This document shows, piece after piece, positions 1-9,177 of a stretch of DNA of 26,217 bases. The stretch lies in the NCBI GenBank assembly GCA_002292925.1, contig DBCF01000173.1, positions 1-26,217 of the forward strand, written 5' to 3'. The notes under the pieces are model-generated. The model had not been told where the DNA came from and ran no database searches. It saw only the letters and a list, made by a program, of their open reading frames with translations. The stretch's first letter is position 1, and the number at the start of each line of letters is the position of its first letter. The translations under genes and the position numbers were made by a program. This stretch comes from Roseiflexaceae bacterium UBA965 (GTDB lineage: Bacteria; Chloroflexota; Chloroflexia; Chloroflexales; Roseiflexaceae).

Positions 1-812
1 GGTGGCTCCATGGCGGTGAGCGACAATAGTTGCATCATATGGTTTTGCACCATGTCACGCAAGGCGCCGGCCTGTTCATAATAGCCGCCACGCCCTTCGA
101 CACCGATTGATTCGGCCACTGTGATTTGCACATTGTCGATATAGCGTCGATTCCACAATGGCTCAAAAATCCCATTGGCAAAGCGCAACACCAACAAGTT
201 CTGCACGGTTTCTTTGCCGAGATAGTGGTCGATACGATAAATCTGGCGTTCGTCAAAGACGTCGTGCAGCACACTGTTTAGGTGGCGGGCACTTTCAAGG
301 TCATGACCAAACGGTTTTTCGACGATAATGCGGGTCCAACTATTGCCCAGTGCCTGGGCCAACCCTGCCGCCCCCAGCTGTTTGATGATATCTTCGTATG
401 ATTCTGGGGGGGTGGCCAGATAAAACAGGCGATTACCTTGGGTGCCGTTTTGTTCGTCGATTTGCGCTAGGCGTTGCGCCAAAGCAGTGTAGCCTTCGGC
501 ATCTTCGAAGGTTGAGCGGATGTAATGCACCTGCCCCGCAAACGCCGGCCATAATTCATCTGACATGCCCGAGCGCGAGTGTTTGCTGCCTTCTTCAAAA
601 AGAAGCGTCCGGAAGTAGTCGTCGCTCCAATCACGCCGAGCAAAGCCGAGGATGGTGGTGTTGGTATCGAGCAACCCTTCACGGCGCAAGTTGTAGAGCG
701 CCGGTACAAGCTTGCGCCGCGTCAAATCACCGGTCGCTCCAAAGATAACAATCGTACACGGATCCGACATCCGGGCGGCCGTAGCACCGCGATCAATTCC
801 ACGCATTGTCAT
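1..812 (-). CDS. zwf: Glucose-6-phosphate dehydrogenase, N-terminal part (3' end outside window)
   Basis: Oxidises glucose 6-phosphate to 6-phosphogluconolactone with NADP+, the entry step of the oxidative pentose phosphate pathway, in the cytosol. About 270 codons are visible with no stop or frameshift; the family is usually about 490-515 residues, so roughly half is missing at the left edge. The nucleotide-binding motif GATGDLTRRKL lies at residues 25-35, EKPFG follows mid-way, and the active-site signature RIDHYLGKE lies at 193-201 with the catalytic His of DHYLGK. The start at 812 is preferred over the ATG at 806 because AGGAG sits 6 bases upstream of it. Only 9 bases separate it from the stop of the upstream PP2C-like gene, so the two are probably cotranscribed. 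The sequence shows all motifs directly; the function is family knowledge. Confidence 0.96.
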   Translation of the reverse strand, partial: MTMRGIDRGATAARMSDPCTIVIFGATGDLTRRKLVPALYNLRREGLLDTNTTILGFARRDWSDDYFRTLLFEEGSKHSRSGMSDELWPAFAGQVHYIRSTFEDAEGYTALAQRLAQIDEQNGTQGNRLFYLATPPESYEDIIKQLGAAGLAQALGNSWTRIIVEKPFGHDLESARHLNSVLHDVFDERQIYRIDHYLGKETVQNLLVLRFANGIFEPLWNRRYIDNVQITVAESIGVEGRGGYYEQAGALRDMVQNHMMQLLSLTAMEP

Positions 813-821
813 GACGTACTC

Positions 822-3410
822 CTATGGTGTTTGGACAGTAGTAGTCGGGAGTACGACATTGTCTACCCGCTGATTAAACGGCAAGGGTGGCTCAGGCAAA
901 GGTGCCTTGTAGACCACTCCCCCATTGGCAAAATATAATTCCGGCCGCGCTTGACTTTCGTCGATTGCAAGTGCGGTCAAATTATCAAGTGTAATCGGAC
1001 TATCGGGTGGGAGTATGATTTGTTGGATAAACCGCCCGGTGCGCTTTTCAATTTGGATAATCCGCGATGCATAACTATCCAATATAAAAAACGACCCAGA
1101 TTCACCATCACCCGTGACAATCAGCCGAGCCACCGATTGAATCGATGGCGTAATGTTTTTTAGCGTAATGCTTTTTTCGAAACCCCGCTCGCCATCCGGT
1201 ACCGCTTGAAACACGTGAATCGTCCCATCGGGCATCAACAAATACACCCGCCCATCAATCCCCATATCCACCGCAGTGTCAATACCCAAACCACCATCGT
1301 TTTGGATCCACGGGGTGGGGAAGTCGGCGATTTGCGTCGACAAAAAGCGCAAAATATTGGCAGGCGTTACACCCCACACATACAAATTGCCGCCATAGCT
1401 CTGCATCCGCACATGGCGCTCACCAATCTGCCATTCGAGACTACCCGCCAAAATACTATAATTCCAATCATTCCCATTCCGAAACAAATAGACTGCCGGA
1501 CCATTGTTGCTACTCTGCGCTAAGGCCACGACCCCGTCGATACGCCATGCAATATCAAACACTTTATCGACGGTGACTTCGCCGATTTGGTCATTCGGAC
1601 GGAGCATCGGTACTGGGCTCCCCCCATCACGCGGAGTTTGATAAACCACACCCGCTTTGGAATCTAAAAGATAAACGTAATTAAAGCTATCAACGTTGGC
1701 ATACCCATCTGATGGTGGCGGAATCACAATCGTACTAAACACCCCATTTTTTATGGGATGTTGCGCGACCACAGTCAAATTATCGAGATACGAGCGCCGT
1801 TGCACCACACTTTGGGCTTTTTCGATTTTGGTGACCATTGCCAAAAACCGCTGTTGGTTTTCGGTGGTGGCAGTGATAATTCCACTTTGTTGCAGGTTAT
1901 CGAGCAACGAGCGCGATACTTCGATGCGTTGGGTTGCTTCTGTTTCATTGGCAGAATCATAGATTGCTTGAATCGATTGTTCAGCATTCAAAATACTGTT
2001 TTCGCCCCGTTGTAAGCGATGTTCGGTAGCGACGTTTTTGCCATAAAAAAACAAAATCGACACGAGTGCAATCATCAGTGACAACATGGCCCATGGGAAT
2101 GGCGGGCGTTGCTTGCGATACGACAAGCCTTCGCCTCGGGTTGCTGATTGCATACGGCGAGAATCACTGTTACGCTTGGGCAGCCAGCGCAACACAAACA
2201 ATCCTTGAAACAACGTACTAAAAAAAGCCCCATAGCGAATTGGCTCGGTTACTTGCACTCTAAAGCCGGCATTGCGTCGTGCAAAATCAGTGTCAACTGG
2301 AGTCGAAGGAACTTCGACATCGACCGCATCAATCACGCGCAGAGGTTTTTCGGGGACGGGGATACCACGGCGCTTGCCATATTTGGCTACCGCTAACGCT
2401 TCTGCTTGTGATTCAATGGATTCACCCAAATCAAGTGGGACCGGATTGGGCATAGGGTCAACCACATAGGGCACATCTGGGGGCGGGCGGGTCATGCGTT
2501 GTTGCTCATCCCGGGTGATGCTCCGCCAGCGTTTGGCCGATGATTCAAACCGCGAATCGTCGTTCCCCAACAACAGCCCACGCAACCATTTAATCGTGCG
2601 GGCAAACCATAAACCAGTGGTGTCACCGGCTAACACCAATTGTTGGGTAATACTCGAAAACCCTCCCGACACCGCCCGCTCCTCGTCTGCCACATTGGCA
2701 TCGAGCACCATGGCCAATCCATAGGCATCGCCGACGCCTTTGGTATGGCAGACGTCACGCAAGGCTTGGATCATTTTGGCGGGGTTTACTAGCCGCAAAA
2801 TCTGCCCCACCGTATCACGGTCAAGCACTGATGCTAAATTACTCGTCACAATCATCAAAGTTTCGCCAGGAGTCCACATTGCACGGAAGAATTCCGGCTC
2901 GACACTCAGGGTGCTCCCCATCATGCTACTCACGTTGACGGGTGTCGGCGTATAGTGGATCGTGCGCCACAAGACACTTGATGGGATGGCACGCAACTGA
3001 CCGTCACCAAGAATATACATCTGGGATGGATTGATTTGCGCAACATACACATCTTGGGTTTTGACTACCACGCACGTCATCCCAAACGCCACGCGCTTGG
3101 TTTGGTCTTGGGTCATGTTGTATTCGTATAGCGCCTGATTAGCCGCAATAATGGCACGGCGCAACGCAGACTGCACACTAAACGAGGCGCTTTCATAAAA
3201 AAACTTGCGTACCGTCCGTAACACGAGTTGCAACGGTTGGCGATGGCGAGCCAATTCTTGTTGGCTTTCCACAATAATAAAAAGTTCGCCTTTCCGTGCT
3301 TCCATCGATAATGGGTCTTCGGCCTCACAGATGAGGAGTGTATCGTTGGGAAGCGGGTTTTCGCCTTGACTTACACTAAATTGGACACTGCGAGTTCGCA
3401 TGCGCACCAT
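822..3410 (-). CDS. Membrane protein: degenerate PP2C-like domain, TM helix, external propeller
   Basis: 862 residues. Residues about 10-240 follow the order of a PPM/PP2C phosphatase fold: a helix ending AANQALYEYN, then FGMTCVVV, VYVAQINPSQMYILGDG, LMIVTSN, and KGVGDAYGLAMVLD near the end. The metal-binding positions of active enzymes are not kept: the early DG is absent, the GDS-like site reads NPS, SDG reads TSN and the final DN reads DA. It is therefore probably a non-catalytic sensor or scaffold. A basic, proline-rich linker leads to one transmembrane helix at about 438-457, then a coiled-coil-like stretch (460-545), then an external region (about 570-840) of repeated strands such as LLDSKAGVVYQTP and RVYLLMPDG that suggests a beta-propeller. 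A second start at 3401 is possible. It lies just upstream of zwf in the same unit. The substrate or partner is unknown. Confidence 0.8.
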   Translation of the reverse strand: MVRMRTRSVQFSVSQGENPLPNDTLLICEAEDPLSMEARKGELFIIVESQQELARHRQPLQLVLRTVRKFFYESASFSVQSALRRAIIAANQALYEYNMTQDQTKRVAFGMTCVVVKTQDVYVAQINPSQMYILGDGQLRAIPSSVLWRTIHYTPTPVNVSSMMGSTLSVEPEFFRAMWTPGETLMIVTSNLASVLDRDTVGQILRLVNPAKMIQALRDVCHTKGVGDAYGLAMVLDANVADEERAVSGGFSSITQQLVLAGDTTGLWFARTIKWLRGLLLGNDDSRFESSAKRWRSITRDEQQRMTRPPPDVPYVVDPMPNPVPLDLGESIESQAEALAVAKYGKRRGIPVPEKPLRVIDAVDVEVPSTPVDTDFARRNAGFRVQVTEPIRYGAFFSTLFQGLFVLRWLPKRNSDSRRMQSATRGEGLSYRKQRPPFPWAMLSLMIALVSILFFYGKNVATEHRLQRGENSILNAEQSIQAIYDSANETEATQRIEVSRSLLDNLQQSGIITATTENQQRFLAMVTKIEKAQSVVQRRSYLDNLTVVAQHPIKNGVFSTIVIPPPSDGYANVDSFNYVYLLDSKAGVVYQTPRDGGSPVPMLRPNDQIGEVTVDKVFDIAWRIDGVVALAQSSNNGPAVYLFRNGNDWNYSILAGSLEWQIGERHVRMQSYGGNLYVWGVTPANILRFLSTQIADFPTPWIQNDGGLGIDTAVDMGIDGRVYLLMPDGTIHVFQAVPDGERGFEKSITLKNITPSIQSVARLIVTGDGESGSFFILDSYASRIIQIEKRTGRFIQQIILPPDSPITLDNLTALAIDESQARPELYFANGGVVYKAPLPEPPLPFNQRVDNVVLPTTTVQTP

Positions 3411-3452
3411 ATCACACCATCATACCCATCCATACCGGCAACAATTATCTAA

Positions 3453-3461
3453 ATTATACCA
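3453..3461 (-). promoter_or_regulatory. Extended -10 promoter for the PP2C-like/zwf unit
   Basis: The minus strand reads TGGTATAAT here, a perfect TATAAT with the TGn extension that can replace a -35 box. No good -35 is seen 16-18 bases upstream. The predicted start of transcription lies about 36 bases before the ATG at 3410. Matched by eye. Confidence 0.5.
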
Positions 3462-3594
3462 TTCATACTGCCATGCGACGGGCAATTCGCAAACGGGGTA
3501 ACCAATCCTCGTAGCAGACACCCCCAACACCATCTACATTCGTAAAACAACAACAAAAACTAATTACCACCTATATTTTGTCAAAAATTTACTG

Positions 3595-3608
3595 AAATTC
3601 GCGAATTT
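3595..3608. promoter_or_regulatory. 14-bp perfect palindrome, candidate operator
   Basis: AAATTCGCGAATTT is its own reverse complement and lies about 28 bases before a TATAAT box, upstream of the efflux operon. The size and position suit a dimeric repressor site, but no regulator gene is adjacent, so the role is inference. The rest of the 3411-3692 interval is AT-rich with no gene seen. Confidence 0.4.
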
Positions 3609-3635
3609 TCTCATCCAAAACAATATTAGATGGTT

Positions 3636-3641
3636 TATAAT
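3636..3641 (+). promoter_or_regulatory. -10 box (TATAAT) for the efflux operon
   Basis: A perfect TATAAT lies 51 bases before the ATG at 3693. No convincing -35 is found at 16-18 bases, so the promoter may depend on an activator or on AT-rich upstream sequence. Confidence 0.4.
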
Positions 3642-3692
3642 TAATTCCATCACAATCATGTGAATAAATCATCAAAACAAAAGGGGTTTTTT

Positions 3693-5222
3693 ATGCGTTT
3701 AACGCTCGTTGTATTGCTAATGGCAATTACATTGTCGGCGTGTAGTACGGCAAGTACCACTCAAGACACCGTCACACCCACACCACGACCACCCGCACCT
3801 GCCCTCGAAAAGCAAACCTACACCGTGGCCAAAGGCGAAGTGGTCGACGAAATCAAAGTCAGCGGCACCGTGGCCGCCCTCAAACAACAAGAACTTTCGT
3901 TTGCTCAAAACGGTTTTGTCAAATCAGTCAGTATTGAACGCAACGACATTATCACCAAAGGGATTGTCTTGGCCGAGCTCGATTTGGGTGAATTGCCCAA
4001 TCAACTGCGCCAAGCCGAAGTCAACCTGACTCAAGTCCAAATCCAATATGATTATGCAGCCAAACAACGTGATTTGGCTCGCCAGCGCGCCCAACTCGAT
4101 TTGGACGAAGCCCAAGCAAATTTAGACCGCTTGACTAACCCACTGCCCTCTGATGTGGCCCGGGCCCGCAGTACCCTCGAAAACGCCAAAGCAAATTTGG
4201 CGAGTGTGATTGCCAGCACGGCCAATGCCATCGCTGATCAGCAAGCGACTCTCAATGCGGCGCAACGCTCATTGCCCCTCATCCAAGAAGCCTTTTCACA
4301 AGCGTTGTATGACTGGGATGGGGTCAAAGACAACCCCGACCACGCCATGTACGACCGCCGCCGCGCTGCCTATATCAATGCCCAAAACGACGTTGATGCG
4401 GGTACTGCAGCCATGAATACTGCCAACCAAAATCTCATTGCGGCCAAAGCCAATCGCCAACCATTGATTGACGCGGCCCAAGCCAATCTCGATCAAGCCC
4501 AGATTGCCTATGACGACCTCACCAAAAACACCGATCCCGTGGCGTTGGCATCGGCAAAGCGCGCCGTCACACGCGCCCAACTCTCAGTCCAAGAAGCCGC
4601 CCAAACCAGCAACCCCGAACTCGAAAAGCAACTTTCTGCCGCCAAGCTCCAACTCGAAAATCTGCAAGCGGCGATTTCGGCTGGACAATTGATTGCCCCA
4701 TTTGATGGTATCGTCGCCGAAATCTCAACCGGTCCCGGCAAACAAGTCGATGCCTATCGTTCAGTGATTACCGTAATCAACGATGCCCAAAAAGAACTCC
4801 TCATCCAAAATGTATCGAGCGAAGATGCCAGCCGCATCGGCATTGGCATGGCCGTCGATATCTTTTTTGCGCGGGCTCCCGCAGTGGCCATTAAAGGCAG
4901 CATCGTAAAATTGCCCACGAAAGCCACATCGTCATCATCAACGGTCAATTCTGACCCCGCCTATCACGTCGATTACCAAGTACCCGCCGATTTGAAGGTT
5001 ACCGTAGGCGATTTGGCGTCAGTAGTTATCACCCTCAAACGCCAAACTGATGCCTTGTGGTTGCCACCCCAAGCCGTGCGGACATTTGAAGGACGCCGGT
5101 TTGTGGTTATCAAAGACGGCACCCGCCAACGCCGCCAAGATGTCCGCATTGGTATTGTGAGTAGCGAACGGGTCGAAATTCTCGAAGGTCTCAAAGAAGG
5201 CGACGTCATCGTCGGCCAATAA
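3693..5222 (+). CDS. Lipoprotein membrane-fusion protein (HlyD/MacA-like) of an ABC efflux system
   Basis: Periplasmic-adaptor-type subunit that would link the permease encoded next to the cell envelope. The ATG at 3693 is chosen because AAGGGG lies 6 bases upstream and it gives a clean lipoprotein signal: MRLTLVVLLMAITLSAC, lipobox LSAC, Cys17. A GTG at 3660 would add 11 residues (520 instead of 509). After a Pro/Thr-rich linker comes the first lipoyl half (about 45-100, with VSGTVAALKQQELSF), a long Gln/Ala-rich alpha-hairpin (about 105-330), the second lipoyl half (LIAPFDGIVAEIS), then the beta-barrel and membrane-proximal domains. The last part reads LWLPPQAVRTFEGRRFVVI and ends KEGDVIVGQ, typical of the family. 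The permease begins 20 bases downstream. In an organism without a classical outer membrane the adaptor would be anchored on the outer face of the cytoplasmic membrane. The substrate is unknown. Confidence 0.9.
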   Translation: MRLTLVVLLMAITLSACSTASTTQDTVTPTPRPPAPALEKQTYTVAKGEVVDEIKVSGTVAALKQQELSFAQNGFVKSVSIERNDIITKGIVLAELDLGELPNQLRQAEVNLTQVQIQYDYAAKQRDLARQRAQLDLDEAQANLDRLTNPLPSDVARARSTLENAKANLASVIASTANAIADQQATLNAAQRSLPLIQEAFSQALYDWDGVKDNPDHAMYDRRRAAYINAQNDVDAGTAAMNTANQNLIAAKANRQPLIDAAQANLDQAQIAYDDLTKNTDPVALASAKRAVTRAQLSVQEAAQTSNPELEKQLSAAKLQLENLQAAISAGQLIAPFDGIVAEISTGPGKQVDAYRSVITVINDAQKELLIQNVSSEDASRIGIGMAVDIFFARAPAVAIKGSIVKLPTKATSSSSTVNSDPAYHVDYQVPADLKVTVGDLASVVITLKRQTDALWLPPQAVRTFEGRRFVVIKDGTRQRRQDVRIGIVSSERVEILEGLKEGDVIVGQ

Positions 5223-5242
5223 ACTCGTAGCGAGGAGCGCAC

Positions 5243-8176
5243 ATGTCCGCTCGTTCTCCTGAATCTCAAACCACCCCGACTGCACGCCCATGGCGTGCAG
5301 TCCCGTGGGCTTGGTTACTTGGTATTAGTGTGGTGGTGGGGCGCCGTTTATGGAGCAACCTCGCACTTATTTTGGCGATTGCCACCGGATTCACCGTTGC
5401 AGTCGCAATCGTGGTGTCTATCCCCGTTTATGCCGAAGCCGTGGGCTATCGTATTTTGCGCGAAGAGCTCACCAGCTCCGTCAATGGCGCCAAGCGACCA
5501 CCGTTTGCCTTTATGTACCGCTACCTCGGTACCCAATCAGGCAACCTCGAGCCAGCCAAACTCGCCCCCGTCAATCAGTATTTTGCCGAGCAACTCCCCA
5601 CGCGCCTCGGACTCGAAATCACTGGCCAAACACGCTATTTTGCCACCGACCGCATACCACTGCGCATCGAAGCGGGTGGGGGTGGTCAACCACTCAGCTG
5701 GGTCACGGTGTCGTATGCCGATCACCTTGCAGACCACATTGATATCATTGATGGGCAGATGCCCAAAGCAACTGCCGTTGATGAGCCAATGGAAGTCTTG
5801 TTATCGGCAAATTTTGCCTTTGGATTGGGGTTACAACCAGGCGATACCTATTATGTTTTTACCCAGCGTGAATTCCCCGAAAAAAGCATGATTCCTGTCA
5901 AAATCACTGGTATTTGGCAACCCAAAGATACAAGTGATGATTATTGGTTTTATTCACCTGACGTCCTCAACGAAACGCTCTTTACTGCCGAAGAATCGTT
6001 TGACCGCCAATTACTCGCATCGATGCCCAAACCAATCAATGTGGCGTTGTGGTATGTCGTTGCTGATGGCAGCGTGTTGCGCTCCAACGATGTACCGGTG
6101 TTTGGGGGGCGCATCGACCGCACCGTGGCCGAAGCAAACAAAATCCTCAAAGGGATGCGCCTCGACGTGTCACCCATTGATGCCTTGATTCGCCATATCA
6201 CCCGGGTACGCCAACTCACCGGCACACTGACGATTTTTAGTATCCCCGTGCTTGGTTTGATTGCCTACTTTGTCGTGCTCGTGGCAGGGCTGGTCGTACA
6301 ACGCCAAAGCAACGAAATCGCCGTCCTGCGTAGTCGGGGTGCCTCACGCCTACAAGTGTTGGGGATTTACCTGATTGAATGGCTGTTAATCGGCATATTG
6401 GCCATCAGTATCGGCGTGTTTGTGGGGCAACTCGCCGCCATCGCCATGACCTGGACACGCTCGTTCCTCGATTTCAAACCGATTACCGAGTTTTTGCCCA
6501 TCGGCATGTCGCAAGATGCGTGGAGTCGCGCCATCCAAATCGTCGGGTTGATGCTAGTAGCAGCCTTAATTCCCGCCTTCTTCACGTCGAAGTACACGAT
6601 CGTCTCATTCAAAAGCGAACGTGCCCGCTCGACGCTCAAACCGTTTTGGCAACGTGCTTACCTCGACATTTTGCTGATGATTCCCATTGGCTATGGTTGG
6701 TGGATGCTCAAACAACAAGGCTCACTCGGCGTCATCGGAGGTGACGGCACCAACGACCCCTTCAACAACCCCTTGCTGTTGATTGCGCCGAGTTTATTTA
6801 TCTTTGCGGCGGCCCTCATCGCCGTCCGTTTATTCCCGATTATTATGCGCTTACTCGAATTCGTGACGCGCTATCTACCGGGCATTTCGGGGATTACGGC
6901 GTTGCGCTATTTGGCGCGTACCCCAAGTGCCTACTCGGGGCCAATTTTGTTGTTGATTGTGACCCTCAGTTTGGCAGGGTTTACCGCGTCGATGGCCAAA
7001 TCACTCGACAGCAACTTACTCGAACGCAACCATTTCTTGGCTGGGGGCGATTTGTTGATGTTTGACATGGGGCAAGATACCGGTGGTGGCAGCCCAGCAG
7101 CTCCTGGAGCGTCACAGGTAGGCGTAACTCCATCTATCGAAGACAAACGACTCGCCGGCCCTAAGTATTTCTTTTTGCCGGTCTCTGACTATCAAAACAT
7201 GCCTCAAGTCACTAGTGCGTCGCGTGTCGCGAGTAGCAAAGTCACGGTCGTCATTGGCGGCAAAACCAGTGATGCCCGTTACTTTGGGATTGACCGCCTC
7301 GAATTCCCGTCTGCCGTCTACTGGCGCCCCGACTATGCCAGCCAATCACTCGGCACCTTGATGAATCTGCTCGCCGAAGACCCGAGTGCGGTATTGGTTG
7401 ATCGCAAATATGCTGGTGCCCAAAACCTGCGCATTGGCGATAGTTTTGTCATTCAAATGAATAACCTTGATATGACGGTCAATGTCCCCGTCATCGTCAA
7501 AGGCTACATTGACTTGTTCCCCACCGCCTACCCCTCTGAAGGTGCTCCAATTATCGGCAATCTCGAATATGCCTTTGACATGCAAGGCGGCCAATACCCC
7601 TACGATGTCTGGGTCCGCTTGATTCCCGATAGTACGATCAGTGATTCTGATCTCTATCGCAGTAGCATCGAACTCGGCATGAAAACCTTCATCCGCGAGT
7701 TTGCCCCAACCATCATCACCAAAGAGCGCCTGCGCCCCGAACGTCAAGGGTTCTTTGGCTTGTTGTCTGTCGGCTTTATTGCCGCCGCCTTTTTGTCGAT
7801 GCTCGGGTTCTTGTTTTATTCCATCTTGGCGTTCCAACGCCGCTTCGTCGAACTCGGTATGTTACGCGCCATCGGGCTTTCGACGGGGCAACTCGGCACC
7901 CTGCTCGCTATCGAACAAACATTCATCATTGGGATTGCCGGCATCGCAGGGACATTTATTGGTGTGACTGCCAGTAACTTGTTTATCCCGTTCTTGCAAC
8001 TCCCCCAAGAAGAAAAAGACTTCTTCCCACCGTTTGCCGTGCAAATTGCCAGTGAGCAAATCCTGATTATCTATGCCGTCTTTGGATTTGTGTTGGTGGC
8101 GACAGTGGCAATTACGGTGATTTTGCTCCGGCGCATGAAGCTCTTCCAAGCCGTGAAACTCGGAGAGGCCATATGA
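5243..8176 (+). CDS. ABC transporter permease with two FtsX/MacB-type domains
   Basis: 977-residue integral membrane protein, the permease of the efflux system. A transmembrane segment at about 37-63 is followed by a large extracytoplasmic domain (about 65-325). The first FtsX core has helices near 330-352, 374-402 and 430-447 and the cytoplasmic motif RQSNEIAVLRSRGAS (354-368). After central helices (about 470-580) a second extracytoplasmic domain follows, then a second FtsX core (840-962) with RFVELGMLRAIGLSTGQ. The duplicated layout means one polypeptide could supply both halves of the transporter. Start: GAGGAG lies 5 bases before the ATG. The stop overlaps the next start as ATGA, a sign of translational coupling. 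MacB itself is a fused ATPase-permease of about 650 residues; here the ATPases are separate. Export of peptides, drugs or lipids are all possible. Confidence 0.9.
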   Translation: MSARSPESQTTPTARPWRAVPWAWLLGISVVVGRRLWSNLALILAIATGFTVAVAIVVSIPVYAEAVGYRILREELTSSVNGAKRPPFAFMYRYLGTQSGNLEPAKLAPVNQYFAEQLPTRLGLEITGQTRYFATDRIPLRIEAGGGGQPLSWVTVSYADHLADHIDIIDGQMPKATAVDEPMEVLLSANFAFGLGLQPGDTYYVFTQREFPEKSMIPVKITGIWQPKDTSDDYWFYSPDVLNETLFTAEESFDRQLLASMPKPINVALWYVVADGSVLRSNDVPVFGGRIDRTVAEANKILKGMRLDVSPIDALIRHITRVRQLTGTLTIFSIPVLGLIAYFVVLVAGLVVQRQSNEIAVLRSRGASRLQVLGIYLIEWLLIGILAISIGVFVGQLAAIAMTWTRSFLDFKPITEFLPIGMSQDAWSRAIQIVGLMLVAALIPAFFTSKYTIVSFKSERARSTLKPFWQRAYLDILLMIPIGYGWWMLKQQGSLGVIGGDGTNDPFNNPLLLIAPSLFIFAAALIAVRLFPIIMRLLEFVTRYLPGISGITALRYLARTPSAYSGPILLLIVTLSLAGFTASMAKSLDSNLLERNHFLAGGDLLMFDMGQDTGGGSPAAPGASQVGVTPSIEDKRLAGPKYFFLPVSDYQNMPQVTSASRVASSKVTVVIGGKTSDARYFGIDRLEFPSAVYWRPDYASQSLGTLMNLLAEDPSAVLVDRKYAGAQNLRIGDSFVIQMNNLDMTVNVPVIVKGYIDLFPTAYPSEGAPIIGNLEYAFDMQGGQYPYDVWVRLIPDSTISDSDLYRSSIELGMKTFIREFAPTIITKERLRPERQGFFGLLSVGFIAAAFLSMLGFLFYSILAFQRRFVELGMLRAIGLSTGQLGTLLAIEQTFIIGIAGIAGTFIGVTASNLFIPFLQLPQEEKDFFPPFAVQIASEQILIIYAVFGFVLVATVAITVILLRRMKLFQAVKLGEAI

Positions 8177-9177
8177 CCACCAACGACGCAATTGTTACAT
8201 GTGAAAATCTCGTCAAGCTCTATCGCATCGACGACCTCGAAGTCATGGCCCTGCAAGGCCTCGACCTTACCATCAAACGTGGCGAGGTAATGTCGCTGGT
8301 TGGCTCATCAGGGTCAGGCAAAACCACCCTACTCAACGTCATCGGCGGGCTTGACCGCCCTACCGCCGGCAAACTGGTCGTCGCAGGCAACGACTTGCTC
8401 AAACTCAGCGATGGCTCACTCGATGCCTACCGCCGCCAATACGTCGGCTTTATTTGGCAACAAAAAGCCCGTAACCTCATCCCCTACCTCGATGTCGAAC
8501 AAAACATCGAACTGCCGATGATTATGAGCGGTATCCCTCCCAAGCAACGCAAAGAATGGATTGGCGAATTGATTGACGCCGTGCGCCTCAATCATCGCCG
8601 CGGTCACACACTCGCCCAACTTTCGGGTGGTGAACAACAACGGGTCGCCATTGCCATCGCCTTGGCCAATCGCCCAGCCTTATTGCTCGGCGACGAACCA
8701 ACCGGTGAGCTCGACTCGCAAACGGCCGAAGTGGTCTTTAACATCTTTCATGAGCTCAACCGCCGCTTTGCCTTGACTGTCATCATCGTGTCACACGATC
8801 CCAATATTGCCCATTTCGTCAACCGTGTGGTTGCCATCCGTGACGGCAAAACCAGTAGCGAAACCTACAAACGCACCACCGCGGTGACCGAAGACAACAC
8901 TGTCGTTACCCCAGCCGTCCTCGAAGAATTACACATGCTCGACTCGGCCGGCCGCCTGCAAATCCCCAAGGAATTACGCCAACGCTACGGCATCCGTGAT
9001 CGCCTCATCATGGAAGAACAAGAGCAAGGCATTTTCATCAAGCCACCCGAAGGAGATGGTCAAGCAGAACTCGACGCCAACCGCGAACGACGTTTGACTG
9101 ATGCTGACGCCCCACCCGAGCTTCGCCCCAGCCAATTTGACCGCCTAATGGCTGCATTCAAAAGGCGCACCAAATGA
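8173..9177 (+). CDS. ABC transporter ATPase (MacB/LolD type) with C-terminal AbrB-like domain
   Basis: Cytoplasmic ATP-hydrolysing subunit for the preceding permease. Visible motifs: Walker A GSSGSGKTT (44-52), Q-loop WQQ (95-97), signature LSGGEQQRVA (150-159), Walker B ALLLGDEPTGELDS (169-182) and switch His in IVSHD (H208). The usual domain ends near residue 230. Beyond it lie a linker, a segment at about 254-292 (LDSAGRLQIPKELRQRYGI then RDRLIMEEQEQGIFIKP) that matches the swapped-hairpin AbrB/SpoVT DNA-binding pattern, and a charged tail to 334. At 334 residues the protein is about 100 longer than its neighbour ATPase. It overlaps both neighbours by four bases (ATGA). The ATPase call is certain; the AbrB-like reading rests on pattern recognition and its role (dimerisation, or DNA binding) is unknown. 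Confidence 0.92.
   Translation: MTTNDAIVTCENLVKLYRIDDLEVMALQGLDLTIKRGEVMSLVGSSGSGKTTLLNVIGGLDRPTAGKLVVAGNDLLKLSDGSLDAYRRQYVGFIWQQKARNLIPYLDVEQNIELPMIMSGIPPKQRKEWIGELIDAVRLNHRRGHTLAQLSGGEQQRVAIAIALANRPALLLGDEPTGELDSQTAEVVFNIFHELNRRFALTVIIVSHDPNIAHFVNRVVAIRDGKTSSETYKRTTAVTEDNTVVTPAVLEELHMLDSAGRLQIPKELRQRYGIRDRLIMEEQEQGIFIKPPEGDGQAELDANRERRLTDADAPPELRPSQFDRLMAAFKRRTK

Noticed and set aside
5295..5891. 198-codon open frame in another plus-strand frame
   Set aside because: Fully inside the permease gene and explained by its codon composition.
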